Part shown: piece after piece, positions 8,170-17,947 of the stretch
How positions within the stretch are numbered: position 1 is the stretch's first letter
How the letters are laid out: each line of letters opens with the position of its first letter
Assembly: GCA_019240405.1 (NCBI GenBank)
Contig: JAFAYL010000043.1
Span: 1 to 64,000, forward strand
Origin: Acidobacteriaceae bacterium
GTDB lineage: Bacteria > Acidobacteriota > Terriglobia > Bryobacterales > Bryobacteraceae
Length of the DNA stretch: 64,000 nucleotides
Direction: 5' to 3'
Program-made: the position numbers and the translations under genes
Notes under the pieces: generated by a model
Database searches by the model: none
What the model was told of the DNA's origin: nothing
What the model saw: only the letters and a program-made list of their open reading frames with translations

Positions 8170-8186
8170 ACGTGTACCTAGTGTAC
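8170..8186 (-). promoter_or_regulatory. Candidate antitoxin operator/promoter with TGTAC repeats
   Basis: Immediately upstream of the antitoxin ATG lie two TGTAC copies (8173–8177 and 8182–8186), nine bases apart start to start. A TACACT box on the minus strand (8180–8185) would fit a -10 element and give a very short leader. Phd-type antitoxins autoregulate through repeats in this position. This is inferred from position and repetition only. Confidence 0.3.
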
Positions 8187-8205
8187 GCCTCAGAACCAAG
8201 AATGA

Positions 8206-8224
8206 CCCGCCGCTGCGCTGCGGG
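8206..8224 (-). terminator. Candidate terminator hairpin after tamB
   Basis: Arms CCCGC and GCGGG flank a short core that can extend the stem with GC/GC. On the minus strand it is followed by TCATTCTT. It lies about 40 bases past the tamB stop, at the end of the BamA–TamB operon. Confidence 0.4.
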
Positions 8225-8260
8225 CTCCCATATCAGCATTGTGGGGACAACCGGCGGACT

Positions 8261-11200
8261 CTATCGGACTTTGAATTTATAGAAGAATTGGATGCTGACG
8301 TTGCCGTTGTAATCGTGCAGGGCAACACCGGAAAACTGAGGCGTGAACGCCCATTCGACGCGAATGATTTCTGAGTTCGTTTGAGTGACGTCGGTGATGT
8401 AAGTGAACGTAAGGTTCTGAGTAATCTGCTGCTGGAGCGTGACGCGCGCCGAAGGCTGACCGCCGCTGCCGGCGAACGATGGATCAATTTTGAACTGGCT
8501 CAGACCGAATACGCGCTGGACGCGACTGGCAAGTGGATTCGCAACAGCTTGCCCGAGAATCGCCGATTCGCCCATTTGCGTGAAGGACTGCTGCGGAGGA
8601 GTTGGCTGCTGAGCAGCAATTGTGGGATCGGTGGTGGGCGTTTTGTTGGCGGCGAGAAGCTCCACGATCTGCTCGAAGGTGAGAGGTGGATCGGAACGAT
8701 AAGTCAGTTTGAGATTGTCCATGGGACCGGAAACGCCAATGGTGACGTCGACGCCTTGCACGTTTGCCTCGAGCGAGACATCGAGCACGGGCTGAATCGC
8801 AGTCGGGTTGTAGAAATTAACGGTTCCGGTATTTACGGTGTACTCGTTTCCAAAGAATACTAGCTGGCCATTCGTCACGCTTACGCGGCCGATTACTCCC
8901 GGATTGGCTGCAGTGCCTCGCACGGTGAGGTCTGCTTCGACTTGCAAGCGCTGGGCGTAGGTGGTGATGACGCGGAGATCGGGAGCTGTCAGGATGTGGA
9001 TATCTAATCTCATTCCGGCGATAATGCCCGAGGGCGTTTCAGGCGTTGAGGGCGGCGTCGAAGCGCTAGTGAGCATGGACCCGATGTCGCCCGATGATTG
9101 ATAGGCGATGCGTTGAATGGTTACGCCGCCGGCCATCAGAGAGCGTTCTGAATTGCCCGTCAGCCGGAGCGTGGCGCTCGAAACGACACTGATGCCCGAG
9201 TAACGAGTGCGCACGCGAGTAGCGCTGGCTTGGACGTTGTAGTTCAAGGCGGTTCCGGTGAAACCAATGAAGCCGGCCAGGACAATCTTTCCGCCGCCGC
9301 TTTCGCCGGTGAGGTTCTGAATACTCGCGCTAGTTCCGTTCAGGAGAATGACTCCATTTCCGTTTGAGAGCCCGTTGGGCGCGCTGGCGTAATTCAGATT
9401 GGCATTCTTAAGCTCGATCCGGCCATTCACGAGCGGCTGCGCAAAATCGCCATGGACAGCGGCCTGAAGCGTGACATTACCGTTCGAATAGACATCGCGA
9501 TTAATGTCCTGGAGCATTTTCAAATCAAGATTTGCGTCCAGGTTCAGGCCGAGAGGCGCGGTTGTATCGCTCAGATTCACTTGGCCCGAAGCATGCATCG
9601 CGCTCGAGGGACCTTCTATGTCCAGGTGCTGAATCTGGACGACGGAATGATTCAAAGCGATGACAACGGGACCCTCATTATGAAGCGCGAGCGCGCGAGG
9701 CGGAGGCGCGCCGGTGGGAGATTCCTGGGGCACCGTGGTCATCTCGAGGCGACTGAGTTGAAGGCGGCCGGTCAAGTCGTTGTTCTTGAGAACCGGACCA
9801 TTTACGGATGCCTCCCCCTCGACAAGCGCATCGAAGCTGGGTTTGACGCTGGGCTCGCTCGATATAAACGGCGCGATGTTCGAATACTTGATATTCGCGA
9901 AAGAGAGATTTGCGCGAAGCGGGTAGTCACCGGAAAGCTGGCCTTGACCCGAGCCGTGAATGCGGCTGGCAGCGATATCGGAATCGAGCGAAAAGTTGAG
10001 AGTCGATCCCGCGGTGTGCGCAGTAAAGCGGGCTTCACCCAAATTACGATCGTTCATGCGCAGCGAATTGGCGGATGCGTCGGCGTTCAGGTTCGAGAAA
10101 AGCACGGCCGGCTTGCCGTTTTGCTCGCGCAAATTGGCAGAGAGGTCCGCAGCGAGACGTATGATGCCAGTGACGGCGGGCTTCTCCTGGCGGACGTGCT
10201 GGATTTTCGCAACCTGAATATCGCTGCTTGAAACGCGCAGCTTCAAAGATCCGGCGTTGAAGTTTTTCTCCGGGTGCGAGAACGATCCGGTGAGCGTAAT
10301 CCGGCCAGCGGGAGCATCCAGTTCGAGCGATGGAATATCGACGAGCGTGTTCGAGTAGTGCAGCGTAGCTTGGAAGCGATTGAGCGGCTCTGTATAGACG
10401 TTTGCATTCACGAGGGCGAGTGTGAGATCTGCGTTGGGTGCTTGTAGGGTGCCGGCGACATGGGCATTTGCGGACAGGGTCCCGCGCGCCGGAATCGAGG
10501 TCTGGCCAGTAATTTGAAGCGTTTTTTCAACAGACAGATTTTGAATGAATGCATCGGCGGTGGTTGCGTAATCTTTCGTCAATGCGGTTTGACCTTTTAC
10601 GCTAATGCTCGACCCGGCAAAATTAGACGCAAGCTGGTAATTGACATCGCGGCCTACGGTTCGCGCGGTCGCGGTGAGGTCGCCCGCATCCTGATGTTGG
10701 ACGCGCAGGCCGCGCGCCGAGAGATCGGCCGTGACACTATCGACATTGACTTCCGATTGATGATTCACTTGACGCAAATCTGCGGCAGCATCGGCAGACA
10801 GTTGAATTAGCCCGCCCACGCCAGGACTTTGGCGCTGGAGTGTTTTCAGGTTGGCGAGCTGAAGATTCGACGTTGCCAGGTGAAGCTGCGCGTGTCCCAC
10901 CGTAAAGCTATCGCGCGGATGCTGGAAGGTTCCGTTTACATCGATGCGCGCGGAACCGGAGGCGAGCTCGAGAGTGGAAAGTGTGATGAGCTGATCCGAA
11001 AGATTGATTTTCGCGTAGAGCCGGTCGAACGCTTCCTGATAGGCGCTGCCGTTGAGTACCTGGAGAGTAGCGCTTCCGAGCGGATTACCGTAGGTGCCGC
11101 CCACATGGACATCGGCGCCGACGTTTCCGGTGGCTGGAATTGACGATTCGCCCGCGAGTGTCAGTAGGTCGGCCAGGTCGCCGTTGCGCATCGTGAGATT

Positions 11201-13189
11201 CGCGGTTAGAGGCGAGCGAGAAACGGGACTCCATTTACGAAGGCCGATGGAAGCATCGAAATTCGTTTGCAGCGTATTGCGAGTCAAAATTCCGTTCTGA
11301 ATACTTGCGCCAGAGGGTGACGCGGCGAGATCTAAAGCGAAGCGATTGAATAGATGCGGCTGACCAGGCGGTTGATTCGGCGGTACCGGCGGGCTTACCG
11401 CAAAATTGTTCATGGCCATGTGAGCCGAGATATGAGGCGCAGAGAGATCGCCGGTGATTTGAGCTTGAACGGTCGCGGCGCCGCCTTCGAGCGTGATGGG
11501 AAGCGATGTTTGTGGCTTACCGGAAGATCCGAAGTTTGCGGCGGGCAGAAAATCGTTCAAGTTTCGCGAGGTGAGATTGACATCGACGCGCTGATTCGGA
11601 GAGCCGGATAGGTCGATTCGTGAGCTAGGCAGCGCGAGATATGAGTGATCGAGCGTGACTGTATCGCGCGCTCCCACGTAATCGGCATTAAGATGGCCGC
11701 TAAGGGGTACGCCATGGTATCCGGGGACAATAAGCAATCGAGCTTGAGCTGAATAGCCGGTCGTGCCTTTCGCTTTTAGGTCGCCGTCAGCGCGAAGAGA
11801 TCCATCGATTGTTCCGTCATATCCGAGTCTCTTGCCTGTGAAGGTTTGAGCGAGCACAGGGATTGCGAAGCCTTGCAAATGACCCTCGACGCTGAGCTTT
11901 TGCATATTCTCGATAAAGATTTTTGCGCTCAGATTCCCGCCGGCGGCGTTGAGTTTTAAACCATCGAGGCTGACGAGATACGGATCAGCGTGGAATGGCG
12001 AATAGAGGCTGACGTTCGATAAACGTGTTGTGCCGCTGCGGAGGGAGACATCGCGCGTGTTCAATGTTCCATCGACAAAATAGTTATTTTGCGCATCGAG
12101 CTTGGCCGTGCCGTGGGCCTGAAGCGCGCCCGTGGCTTGCGCCGACGTGACTTTCAAAAGCGCAGCAAGCTCGGTAAGAGCAAAATTGGCGTTGAATTGC
12201 ACGTTGCCGGTTTTGGAAGCGTCGCGCAACGTGCCTGAAGCTTCAAATGTGGTTTGGCCAAGAGCAATATGCGCGGTTTGAAGCTGCATATTTTTGTTTG
12301 GATTGGTGACGAGAGCCAGGTCGGCGCTGAGTGCTCGGGGCGCTCCTTTGGCATTTGCGTCGACCGGCAATTCGAAACTGCGCTGGACTTCGGGAAGTGA
12401 AACATTCGCGTTGAGATGCGCTGAAACTACAGGCGCATTCATCTGCTCGATCGCGGCGCTCAGAACGATTTGTGACTGATCAGTATTGAGCTTTGCATTA
12501 GCCAACCGGACGGCGTCCTTTTCGAGCGTGACCGGCAGATTCACATGAACGTTGAGAGGCGGGCGGTTGCCGGAGCTGAGGAACAGCGGATGGATCGAAA
12601 GATTGCCCTGGTAACTTGCGGGGGTGAAATTGTAGTTCAGGAGAGCGCGAAGATTTTCGCCCTGGGCGCTGAACGCAGTCTCCTGTTGTGAGAATTCGAG
12701 CAACCCATTTTGAATCTGGAATTGCCCGACCGCCAGATCAACAACGGTTTCGAGGCCCGAAGTCTGGCTGGGCTTCTTCTGAATCTTAGGTTGAGGAACA
12801 TTTGTTTTGCCATCGGGAAAGACGATGAAATTCACTTGCGGCTGCTGGATACCGAGATATTGGATATCAACGGCTTTCTTCAGCCCCGCGAGAAGCTTCA
12901 GGCGAACTTCGAGGAGCTGGACGCGGACCAGGGGATCGCTGCCCGGCGGCTCCGTTCCATGCAGCACGAAATTCCGGATGCGCGCGGTGAGATGAACCCA
13001 ATCAAATTGAAACGCGGCGATCTCCACCTTGCCTCCGGTGGATTCTTCCGTAACGGCGATGATTTTCTCCCGCACATAGTTGGCGAACCACGCGCTACGC
13101 AGCACGAGAATGGATGCGATGACGAGAACGACGATGAGACCGGCGAGCGATGCCGCGATGGTGAGTAAGATTCTCTTTCGTTTGGTCAT
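8261..13189 (-). CDS. tamB: TamB-like translocation/assembly module protein
   Basis: The very large protein (1642 residues) begins with a short cytoplasmic stretch and one membrane anchor (TIAASLAGLIVVLVIASILVL, roughly residues 8–30). An AsmA-like segment follows (VEIAAFQFDWVHLTARIRNF), then more than a thousand residues of repeating beta-strand sequence. The C-terminal DUF490/TamB domain (about residues 1320–1642) has GVIGRVSVTNGQLVFFGNEY and PPLTFEQIVELLAANKTPT. TamB-type proteins form a periplasmic groove that moves lipid or outer-membrane protein substrates between the membranes. The gene overlaps the SurA-like gene upstream by 4 bases (ATGA) and ends a three-gene operon with a BamA/TamA-type barrel, the classic partner. 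Confidence 0.92.
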   Translation of the reverse strand: MTKRKRILLTIAASLAGLIVVLVIASILVLRSAWFANYVREKIIAVTEESTGGKVEIAAFQFDWVHLTARIRNFVLHGTEPPGSDPLVRVQLLEVRLKLLAGLKKAVDIQYLGIQQPQVNFIVFPDGKTNVPQPKIQKKPSQTSGLETVVDLAVGQFQIQNGLLEFSQQETAFSAQGENLRALLNYNFTPASYQGNLSIHPLFLSSGNRPPLNVHVNLPVTLEKDAVRLANAKLNTDQSQIVLSAAIEQMNAPVVSAHLNANVSLPEVQRSFELPVDANAKGAPRALSADLALVTNPNKNMQLQTAHIALGQTTFEASGTLRDASKTGNVQFNANFALTELAALLKVTSAQATGALQAHGTAKLDAQNNYFVDGTLNTRDVSLRSGTTRLSNVSLYSPFHADPYLVSLDGLKLNAAGGNLSAKIFIENMQKLSVEGHLQGFAIPVLAQTFTGKRLGYDGTIDGSLRADGDLKAKGTTGYSAQARLLIVPGYHGVPLSGHLNADYVGARDTVTLDHSYLALPSSRIDLSGSPNQRVDVNLTSRNLNDFLPAANFGSSGKPQTSLPITLEGGAATVQAQITGDLSAPHISAHMAMNNFAVSPPVPPNQPPGQPHLFNRFALDLAASPSGASIQNGILTRNTLQTNFDASIGLRKWSPVSRSPLTANLTMRNGDLADLLTLAGESSIPATGNVGADVHVGGTYGNPLGSATLQVLNGSAYQEAFDRLYAKINLSDQLITLSTLELASGSARIDVNGTFQHPRDSFTVGHAQLHLATSNLQLANLKTLQRQSPGVGGLIQLSADAAADLRQVNHQSEVNVDSVTADLSARGLRVQHQDAGDLTATARTVGRDVNYQLASNFAGSSISVKGQTALTKDYATTADAFIQNLSVEKTLQITGQTSIPARGTLSANAHVAGTLQAPNADLTLALVNANVYTEPLNRFQATLHYSNTLVDIPSLELDAPAGRITLTGSFSHPEKNFNAGSLKLRVSSSDIQVAKIQHVRQEKPAVTGIIRLAADLSANLREQNGKPAVLFSNLNADASANSLRMNDRNLGEARFTAHTAGSTLNFSLDSDIAASRIHGSGQGQLSGDYPLRANLSFANIKYSNIAPFISSEPSVKPSFDALVEGEASVNGPVLKNNDLTGRLQLSRLEMTTVPQESPTGAPPPRALALHNEGPVVIALNHSVVQIQHLDIEGPSSAMHASGQVNLSDTTAPLGLNLDANLDLKMLQDINRDVYSNGNVTLQAAVHGDFAQPLVNGRIELKNANLNYASAPNGLSNGNGVILLNGTSASIQNLTGESGGGKIVLAGFIGFTGTALNYNVQASATRVRTRYSGISVVSSATLRLTGNSERSLMAGGVTIQRIAYQSSGDIGSMLTSASTPPSTPETPSGIIAGMRLDIHILTAPDLRVITTYAQRLQVEADLTVRGTAANPGVIGRVSVTNGQLVFFGNEYTVNTGTVNFYNPTAIQPVLDVSLEANVQGVDVTIGVSGPMDNLKLTYRSDPPLTFEQIVELLAANKTPTTDPTIAAQQPTPPQQSFTQMGESAILGQAVANPLASRVQRVFGLSQFKIDPSFAGSGGQPSARVTLQQQITQNLTFTYITDVTQTNSEIIRVEWAFTPQFSGVALHDYNGNVSIQFFYKFKVR

Positions 13190-13830
13190 CGCAAGTCCGC
13201 CTCTAAATATTGAATTTTTGTGTCCTTGCGCTGAGCGTCCAGCCAGGCAAAAAACTGCTGATTAACTCGCTCGTCTGTGAGAAGGTCCCGAATGTCATCG
13301 CGCAGATCGTTAAGAGAAGATCTGCCGGGGAATTGACGGCGAAGCTCCGCCGCGTGATCGCGATAGTATTTCTCGATCTCATCGTCGCTGATGAGAACAG
13401 CGGGTTTGAAGCGCGAGTTAATAAAGCGAAGCACCGTGAGCTGCCATTGGAATCGGAAGCGCAGATCGAGCGCGTTCAAGCTGTAACTGCGGAGAGCTGC
13501 GTTCAAAGCGGTTTGGCTTCTGAACCTCTCTTTCTCCAGGCTATCGAGCTGCTGGTCTGCCTGTTGAAGAGTCGCTTGCGGGTAGCCGCCCAATTCGATT
13601 TCGCGGCGGATAAAGATTTGGTCGATCAGACGATTCGCAGCCTGTTTCTGAGATGCCGGGCTGAGATCCGGCCGCTGATTATTGAGAAAGCTGGTGACGC
13701 GGATATCGCGGCGTATGTCGCTATCTTTGACAATCATTTTGTTATCGATGATGATTGCAATGCGATCGATCACAACCGCTGAAGCGATCGCCCCCGTGAG
13801 CAAGAGCAATGTAATGAGACGCGATCGCAT
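13186..13830 (-). CDS. SurA-like periplasmic chaperone without a PPIase domain
   Basis: The 214-residue protein has a signal peptide (MRSRLITLLLLTGAIASAVV) followed by DRIAIIIDNKMIVKDSDIRRDIRV, typical of the SurA_N chaperone domain, then the helical stretch ANRLIDQIFIRREIELGGYP. The C-terminal part (ISDDEIEKYYRDHAAELRR) matches the point where SurA/PrsA proteins pass into a parvulin domain, but no parvulin repeat follows. About 50 residues with LRDDIRDLLTDERVNQQFFAWL end the protein. It probably guides outer-membrane proteins. It overlaps the BamA stop by one base (TGATG) and the TamB start by four, so it is tightly coupled to both. Confidence 0.78.
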   Translation of the reverse strand: MRSRLITLLLLTGAIASAVVIDRIAIIIDNKMIVKDSDIRRDIRVTSFLNNQRPDLSPASQKQAANRLIDQIFIRREIELGGYPQATLQQADQQLDSLEKERFRSQTALNAALRSYSLNALDLRFRFQWQLTVLRFINSRFKPAVLISDDEIEKYYRDHAAELRRQFPGRSSLNDLRDDIRDLLTDERVNQQFFAWLDAQRKDTKIQYLEADLR

Positions 13831-16800
13831 CAGAATGCCTGGCCTATCGAAAAGAAAAACTGAAAATGGCTAAGCTGCTGGCCGATCGGACTGCAGGATT
13901 TCGTGATGCCAATCTCTTGCGGCGTGCACGCGATCAGAGTCTGTATGGGTTCGTTCATGTCGAACCCTATGTAGCGCGGCGGGTTGAGCGTGTATGCCAG
14001 GTCGACGCGCACGGGTCCAAGAGGCGTCTTATACCGGATTCCAAAACCGGCGGCCTGAACCGCGTAATTAAACGCAGGAATAGGAATCTGCGTAACCCCG
14101 GTAGCCGGTTTTGCTGGATACAGGAACCCGGTGTCGGGCTGATGGTAGGCGAGCGAGATGTCGCTCAATGTGCTGTAGATATTCCCCATGTCGTGGAAGA
14201 AAACGCCGCTGATGTTCGGCCCCAGAAGCGGAAAACGCAATTCAAAAGTGTTGAAGAAAATCGCATCACCGCCGATGGGGAAACCGGTGGGGGGAGTGAC
14301 TGGAGTTCCCGGCAACTCGGATAAAGTTCCGATATCGCGAGGGCCGGCCTGGTTGTCTCCGAAACCCCGCATCGAAACGCTGCCTCCGCCAAAAAAGCGC
14401 TCGGGCAGCGGAATCACGTCGAAGCTATTGAAGCCGGCCTGAATCCTATAGGGCTTGATCAGGCCAATCTGCGTCTGGCGCGCGAAAACAAGATTCCTAC
14501 CAAGCGAAGTATAAGTGGCATTCCGCCCGAGCAGCCGGACGTAGTTGCGCTGTGAGCCGAAGAAATTGCCGGCCAGCCCGCCGTCGACGGTGTTCCAAAA
14601 TCCCCGGTGCGCGTCAGCGGGGTTATCACGGTGGTCCTGGATGTAGCTGCCCGAGAGTTCGCCTAACCGGACGGCGCTTGTGAAAGCGGGCGTATTTAGA
14701 GCCGGAATCGTGGTGTTTGGGGCGTCGCGACGGTAAATGAAACGCATCAACATTGTGGAGGCGCGATTAAATCGTTGCGAAATCTGAAGCGACGCCTGTT
14801 CTCTCCGGACTGAGAAGGTCTGAACGTTTTGAGTAGTGTCGTAGAGGATGGAAAAAGTGCCGGTGCGCTTGGGCGAGCCGAGAAAGCGCGGGACGATGTA
14901 ATTCAGGGATTCGCGCTGTTCGAGCGGTGAATACCGGAACTGCAGAGAGATTGTCTCGCCGCGTCCGAGGAAGTTGATGCGATTTATGTCGCCGGCGAGA
15001 ATCGGCGAAATTCCTTTAGCCCCACCGGCCTGAGCCAAATTGGTTGTAGTCCCGCCGAACTGTCCGACCTCCAGCCCGACTCCGAATCGCATGGAGTAGC
15101 GCGCGGCTTCTTCGAGATCGTACAGAACATATTTGTACCGATTGGTCCCGTCGGGATCCTGAAGCGCGCTGTTGACGTTTGCAAAAATGCCGAGATCGGC
15201 GAGCTGGCGTGAAATATCGCTGACCTTGACCATCGAAATAGGCTCACCTTCTTGCAGATTGATGGCGCGCTCAACGAGATAAGGGCGAGTGCGGTTGAGA
15301 CCCGAGACTACAACGCTGCGGACAAACTCGCGGGGCCCCTCAGTGATGTTGTAGGTGAGATTGATGGTCGCGGGCTCAGGACCTGGAGTGGTGGCGATGG
15401 TGACCGATGCGGCAGGAAATCCATTCGAGTAGTAGTACTCGAGAATGCGGTTGCGGTCGGAGTCGACATTCACGTCAGCGTAGGGCTGACCTTCCGCGGA
15501 GGCTAATTGATCCCGCAGAGGCGCGACATCGAGGCGCACTGCGCCGGTAAATTCAAGCTTATTGACCAACCACTGTTTTCCTTGATCAATATGAAACGTG
15601 ACCGCAATATCGTTTGGCTTACCTTTGTAGTTAGTTTCGACTGCGGAATTGACTTTCACGTCGCGAAAGCCGTTGGCCTGATAAAGATTTTCGATCGCTT
15701 CCTTATCTTTCTGCCGGAAGATCTCGCTGTAGCGGCCGTATCGCATCACCAGGGAGTTCTCCTGCAAGAAGATGCGTTCGCGGATTGTGGTTTCGGTGAA
15801 ATAAGTGCTGCCGACAAAACCGATGTGAACCAGCTTGCGACGAGGGCCGCGCGAAATGTAGTAATTGATTACCTCCTGATCGTTCTTTAAAGGCTCGCGC
15901 CGCACGTCCACCTGAACGTCGGGATAGCCTTTCGATTGGAAGTAATCGCGCAGATTATGAGCGCCTTCAAATAATAAGTCGTTATCTACACTGCCTTCCT
16001 CGTAGACGGGAACCAATTCCCGCAACTTACTTTTTCTGACTTTGGCTTCGATCGCTTTGATAGTGATCTTTGGTCCGGCATTAATTTCGAGGGTAGGCTT
16101 CAGGCGTCTTGTATCGGGATTGTAATCGAGCGATGTGATATCGACAGAAGCAGTCAGGCGGTTTTGTTTCGCGTACTTCTTCTCGATTCCATCTGTACCT
16201 TTGTCGGTTAACGCCTGAGTAACTTGACGCCAACGATGAATAAAGCGAATACGCCATCCAGTAGCGCGAACGATAGCTGCGTCGGAGAGTTTCGTGTCAC
16301 CTTTGATAACCGGCATCTCATATCGCGCGCGCTTGCCTACTTCGACCAGAAACCGGATTGTGACTTGATGCGTGTCAGGATCTTCAATAGTTGCGGTGCC
16401 GACTTGCGCCTCGTAAAGACCGTTGTCATGAAGTAGCTGCTCAATGTTCGCTTTGGCGGTATTCAAAGCGTCGGGATCGAACGGAGTTCCCAGATTCAGC
16501 TCGGCATCGCTCGCGATGACGGCGCGAGTGGGCGGATCGGAGAGTTTTCCTTCGACATCGACGTGGCCGATGAACCGGCGGCTGCGCGTGATAAAACGCA
16601 GCGTAACTCCGTTGCCGGCGGGTTCTGCATCTACTTGAATGTCGTCGTATAAACCGGTCGCAAAAAGCCGGTCTATGGTAGCGGCGACTTGATTTGAATC
16701 GAGCGGCTCGCCGACGCGAACTAGCTGCGCGTCCTGGAGATCGTGGGAATCGATAGGCTGCTGTTGGGGATCGTATTGAATTTCCGCTACCGTGCGGCCG

Positions 16801-16892
16801 TTGAAATCTTGCGCGCGCAATACACCAGAAACCGCGATGAGTAACAGGAATAAGGGAGAAAAGAGATGGCCAGCAAATAAAAACTTCTTCAT
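13830..16892 (-). CDS. BamA/TamA-family outer-membrane assembly protein
   Basis: The protein (1020 residues) has a signal peptide (AGHLFSPLFLLLIAVSGVLRAQ), several POTRA modules in the N-terminal half (for example GVTLRFITRSRRFIGHVDVE and GPRRKLVHIGFVGSTYFTE), and a C-terminal Omp85 barrel ending in FFFSIGQAF with the terminal Phe needed for insertion. The barrel contains the lid-loop region with GGGSVSMRGFGDNQAGPRDI, matching the conserved VRGF/Y motif of Omp85 proteins. It is longer than E. coli BamA (810 residues). Placement with TamB suggests a TamA-like role; the many POTRAs suggest BamA. It leads the operon, so regulation is probably at the 16.9 kb promoter. Confidence 0.9.
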   Translation of the reverse strand: MKKFLFAGHLFSPLFLLLIAVSGVLRAQDFNGRTVAEIQYDPQQQPIDSHDLQDAQLVRVGEPLDSNQVAATIDRLFATGLYDDIQVDAEPAGNGVTLRFITRSRRFIGHVDVEGKLSDPPTRAVIASDAELNLGTPFDPDALNTAKANIEQLLHDNGLYEAQVGTATIEDPDTHQVTIRFLVEVGKRARYEMPVIKGDTKLSDAAIVRATGWRIRFIHRWRQVTQALTDKGTDGIEKKYAKQNRLTASVDITSLDYNPDTRRLKPTLEINAGPKITIKAIEAKVRKSKLRELVPVYEEGSVDNDLLFEGAHNLRDYFQSKGYPDVQVDVRREPLKNDQEVINYYISRGPRRKLVHIGFVGSTYFTETTIRERIFLQENSLVMRYGRYSEIFRQKDKEAIENLYQANGFRDVKVNSAVETNYKGKPNDIAVTFHIDQGKQWLVNKLEFTGAVRLDVAPLRDQLASAEGQPYADVNVDSDRNRILEYYYSNGFPAASVTIATTPGPEPATINLTYNITEGPREFVRSVVVSGLNRTRPYLVERAINLQEGEPISMVKVSDISRQLADLGIFANVNSALQDPDGTNRYKYVLYDLEEAARYSMRFGVGLEVGQFGGTTTNLAQAGGAKGISPILAGDINRINFLGRGETISLQFRYSPLEQRESLNYIVPRFLGSPKRTGTFSILYDTTQNVQTFSVRREQASLQISQRFNRASTMLMRFIYRRDAPNTTIPALNTPAFTSAVRLGELSGSYIQDHRDNPADAHRGFWNTVDGGLAGNFFGSQRNYVRLLGRNATYTSLGRNLVFARQTQIGLIKPYRIQAGFNSFDVIPLPERFFGGGSVSMRGFGDNQAGPRDIGTLSELPGTPVTPPTGFPIGGDAIFFNTFELRFPLLGPNISGVFFHDMGNIYSTLSDISLAYHQPDTGFLYPAKPATGVTQIPIPAFNYAVQAAGFGIRYKTPLGPVRVDLAYTLNPPRYIGFDMNEPIQTLIACTPQEIGITKSCSPIGQQLSHFQFFFSIGQAF

Positions 16893-16938
16893 CTCTGCCG
16901 GTATTTAGATAGGAAATTCAAGAAAATCTTTCATCCCG

Positions 16939-16944
16939 AGTATA
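16939..16944 (-). promoter_or_regulatory. Candidate -10 box for the BamA–TamB operon
   Basis: On the minus strand, TATACT lies 47 bases upstream of the BamA-like ATG in the 136-base divergent gap. No good -35 element is visible at the usual spacing, so this is a weak call. Confidence 0.3.
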
Positions 16945-17028
16945 AGTGGACGCCCCTTCAGCGCGGGCTGTTACAGTGATCTCAGCGCCGGCCGGCTGAG
17001 GACCTTGCGAATTCGATGAGCAGCGAAG

Positions 17029-17925
17029 ATGCCGCCTAGAGCAGTTACAGAATTACTGAAGTCCGCGGCTTCGAAATGGAGTGATCACAACGCGCCCCGA
17101 CTCGGAGCGGCGCTGGCGTATTACATGCTGCTTTCCATCGCGCCACTGGTAATTCTCGCGGTCGGAATCTGCGGAATTGTATTTAACAGGACGGTAGCGG
17201 AACGCGAGTTACTGGAGCAGATACGGCGGGTTGCGGGTTACTCGGAAGCGAATACCGTTCGCACTTTACTAGATAACGCGCACCGGGCAAGCTCGGGAAT
17301 TCCCGCGGCAACTGTCGCTCTCATTACCTTGCTATTCGGGGCCTCGGGAGTGTTCGTAGAATTACGAGAATCTCTGAATATCATCTGGGATGCGCCTCGC
17401 AGAAGATCCTCCACCTGGCGCAGTCTGCTACAGGATCGATTCGCGTCCGTCGTGATGGTCTTCGGGTTCGCGCTGCTGCTTCTCGTCTCATTACTCGTAA
17501 GCGCGGGCTTCACTGTCGCGGGAAAATTCTTCAGCGCATACGTTCCGCTGCACACCGCGATCGCCGGGGAAGCGGCGAACTTCGTGCTTTCGTTCGCCGC
17601 AATCGCGGTTCTCTTTGCGCTGATTTTCAAGTTCGTTCCGGATGTTCCGATCGCCTGGCGGGACGTGGGAATCGGCGCAGCGGCAACGGCGCTTCTGTTT
17701 ACGATCGGCAAATCGCTGCTGGCTTTATATATCGGCACTGCTGGGGTCGGGTCGACGTATGGCGCGGCCGGGTCGCTGGTGGCGCTTGTGGTTTGGGTGT
17801 ACTATTCGGCGCAGATCTTCTTTTTTGGCGCGGAGATTACAAGAGTGTATGCCGATTTAGTTGGATCGCGCTCAGGGAACACGCCAGTCCCGCAAGAGCC
17901 GCGCGGGAAAGCCGCAGTAAACTGA
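17029..17925 (+). CDS. YihY/BrkB-family inner-membrane protein
   Basis: The 298-residue polytopic protein starts near ATELLKSAASKWSDHNAPRLG, followed by AALAYYMLLSIAPLVILAVG, the hallmark of the YihY/virulence factor BrkB family. The central region contains SSGIPAATVALITLLFGASG and the conserved LNIIWDAPRRR; later helices include GSTYGAAGSLVALVVWVYYS and IFFFGAEITRVYAD. About six membrane helices are visible. Its molecular function is unresolved. It diverges from the BamA operon and precedes the ABC-F gene by 22 bases on the same strand. Confidence 0.88.
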   Translation: MPPRAVTELLKSAASKWSDHNAPRLGAALAYYMLLSIAPLVILAVGICGIVFNRTVAERELLEQIRRVAGYSEANTVRTLLDNAHRASSGIPAATVALITLLFGASGVFVELRESLNIIWDAPRRRSSTWRSLLQDRFASVVMVFGFALLLLVSLLVSAGFTVAGKFFSAYVPLHTAIAGEAANFVLSFAAIAVLFALIFKFVPDVPIAWRDVGIGAAATALLFTIGKSLLALYIGTAGVGSTYGAAGSLVALVVWVYYSAQIFFFGAEITRVYADLVGSRSGNTPVPQEPRGKAAVN

Positions 17926-17947
17926 AGATTCCCACCTGGTTTTCCAC

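Noticed and set aside
9452-10231. Plus-strand open frame of 259 codons within tamB
   Set aside because: Antisense to a repetitive beta-rich coding region; sequence is not protein-like.
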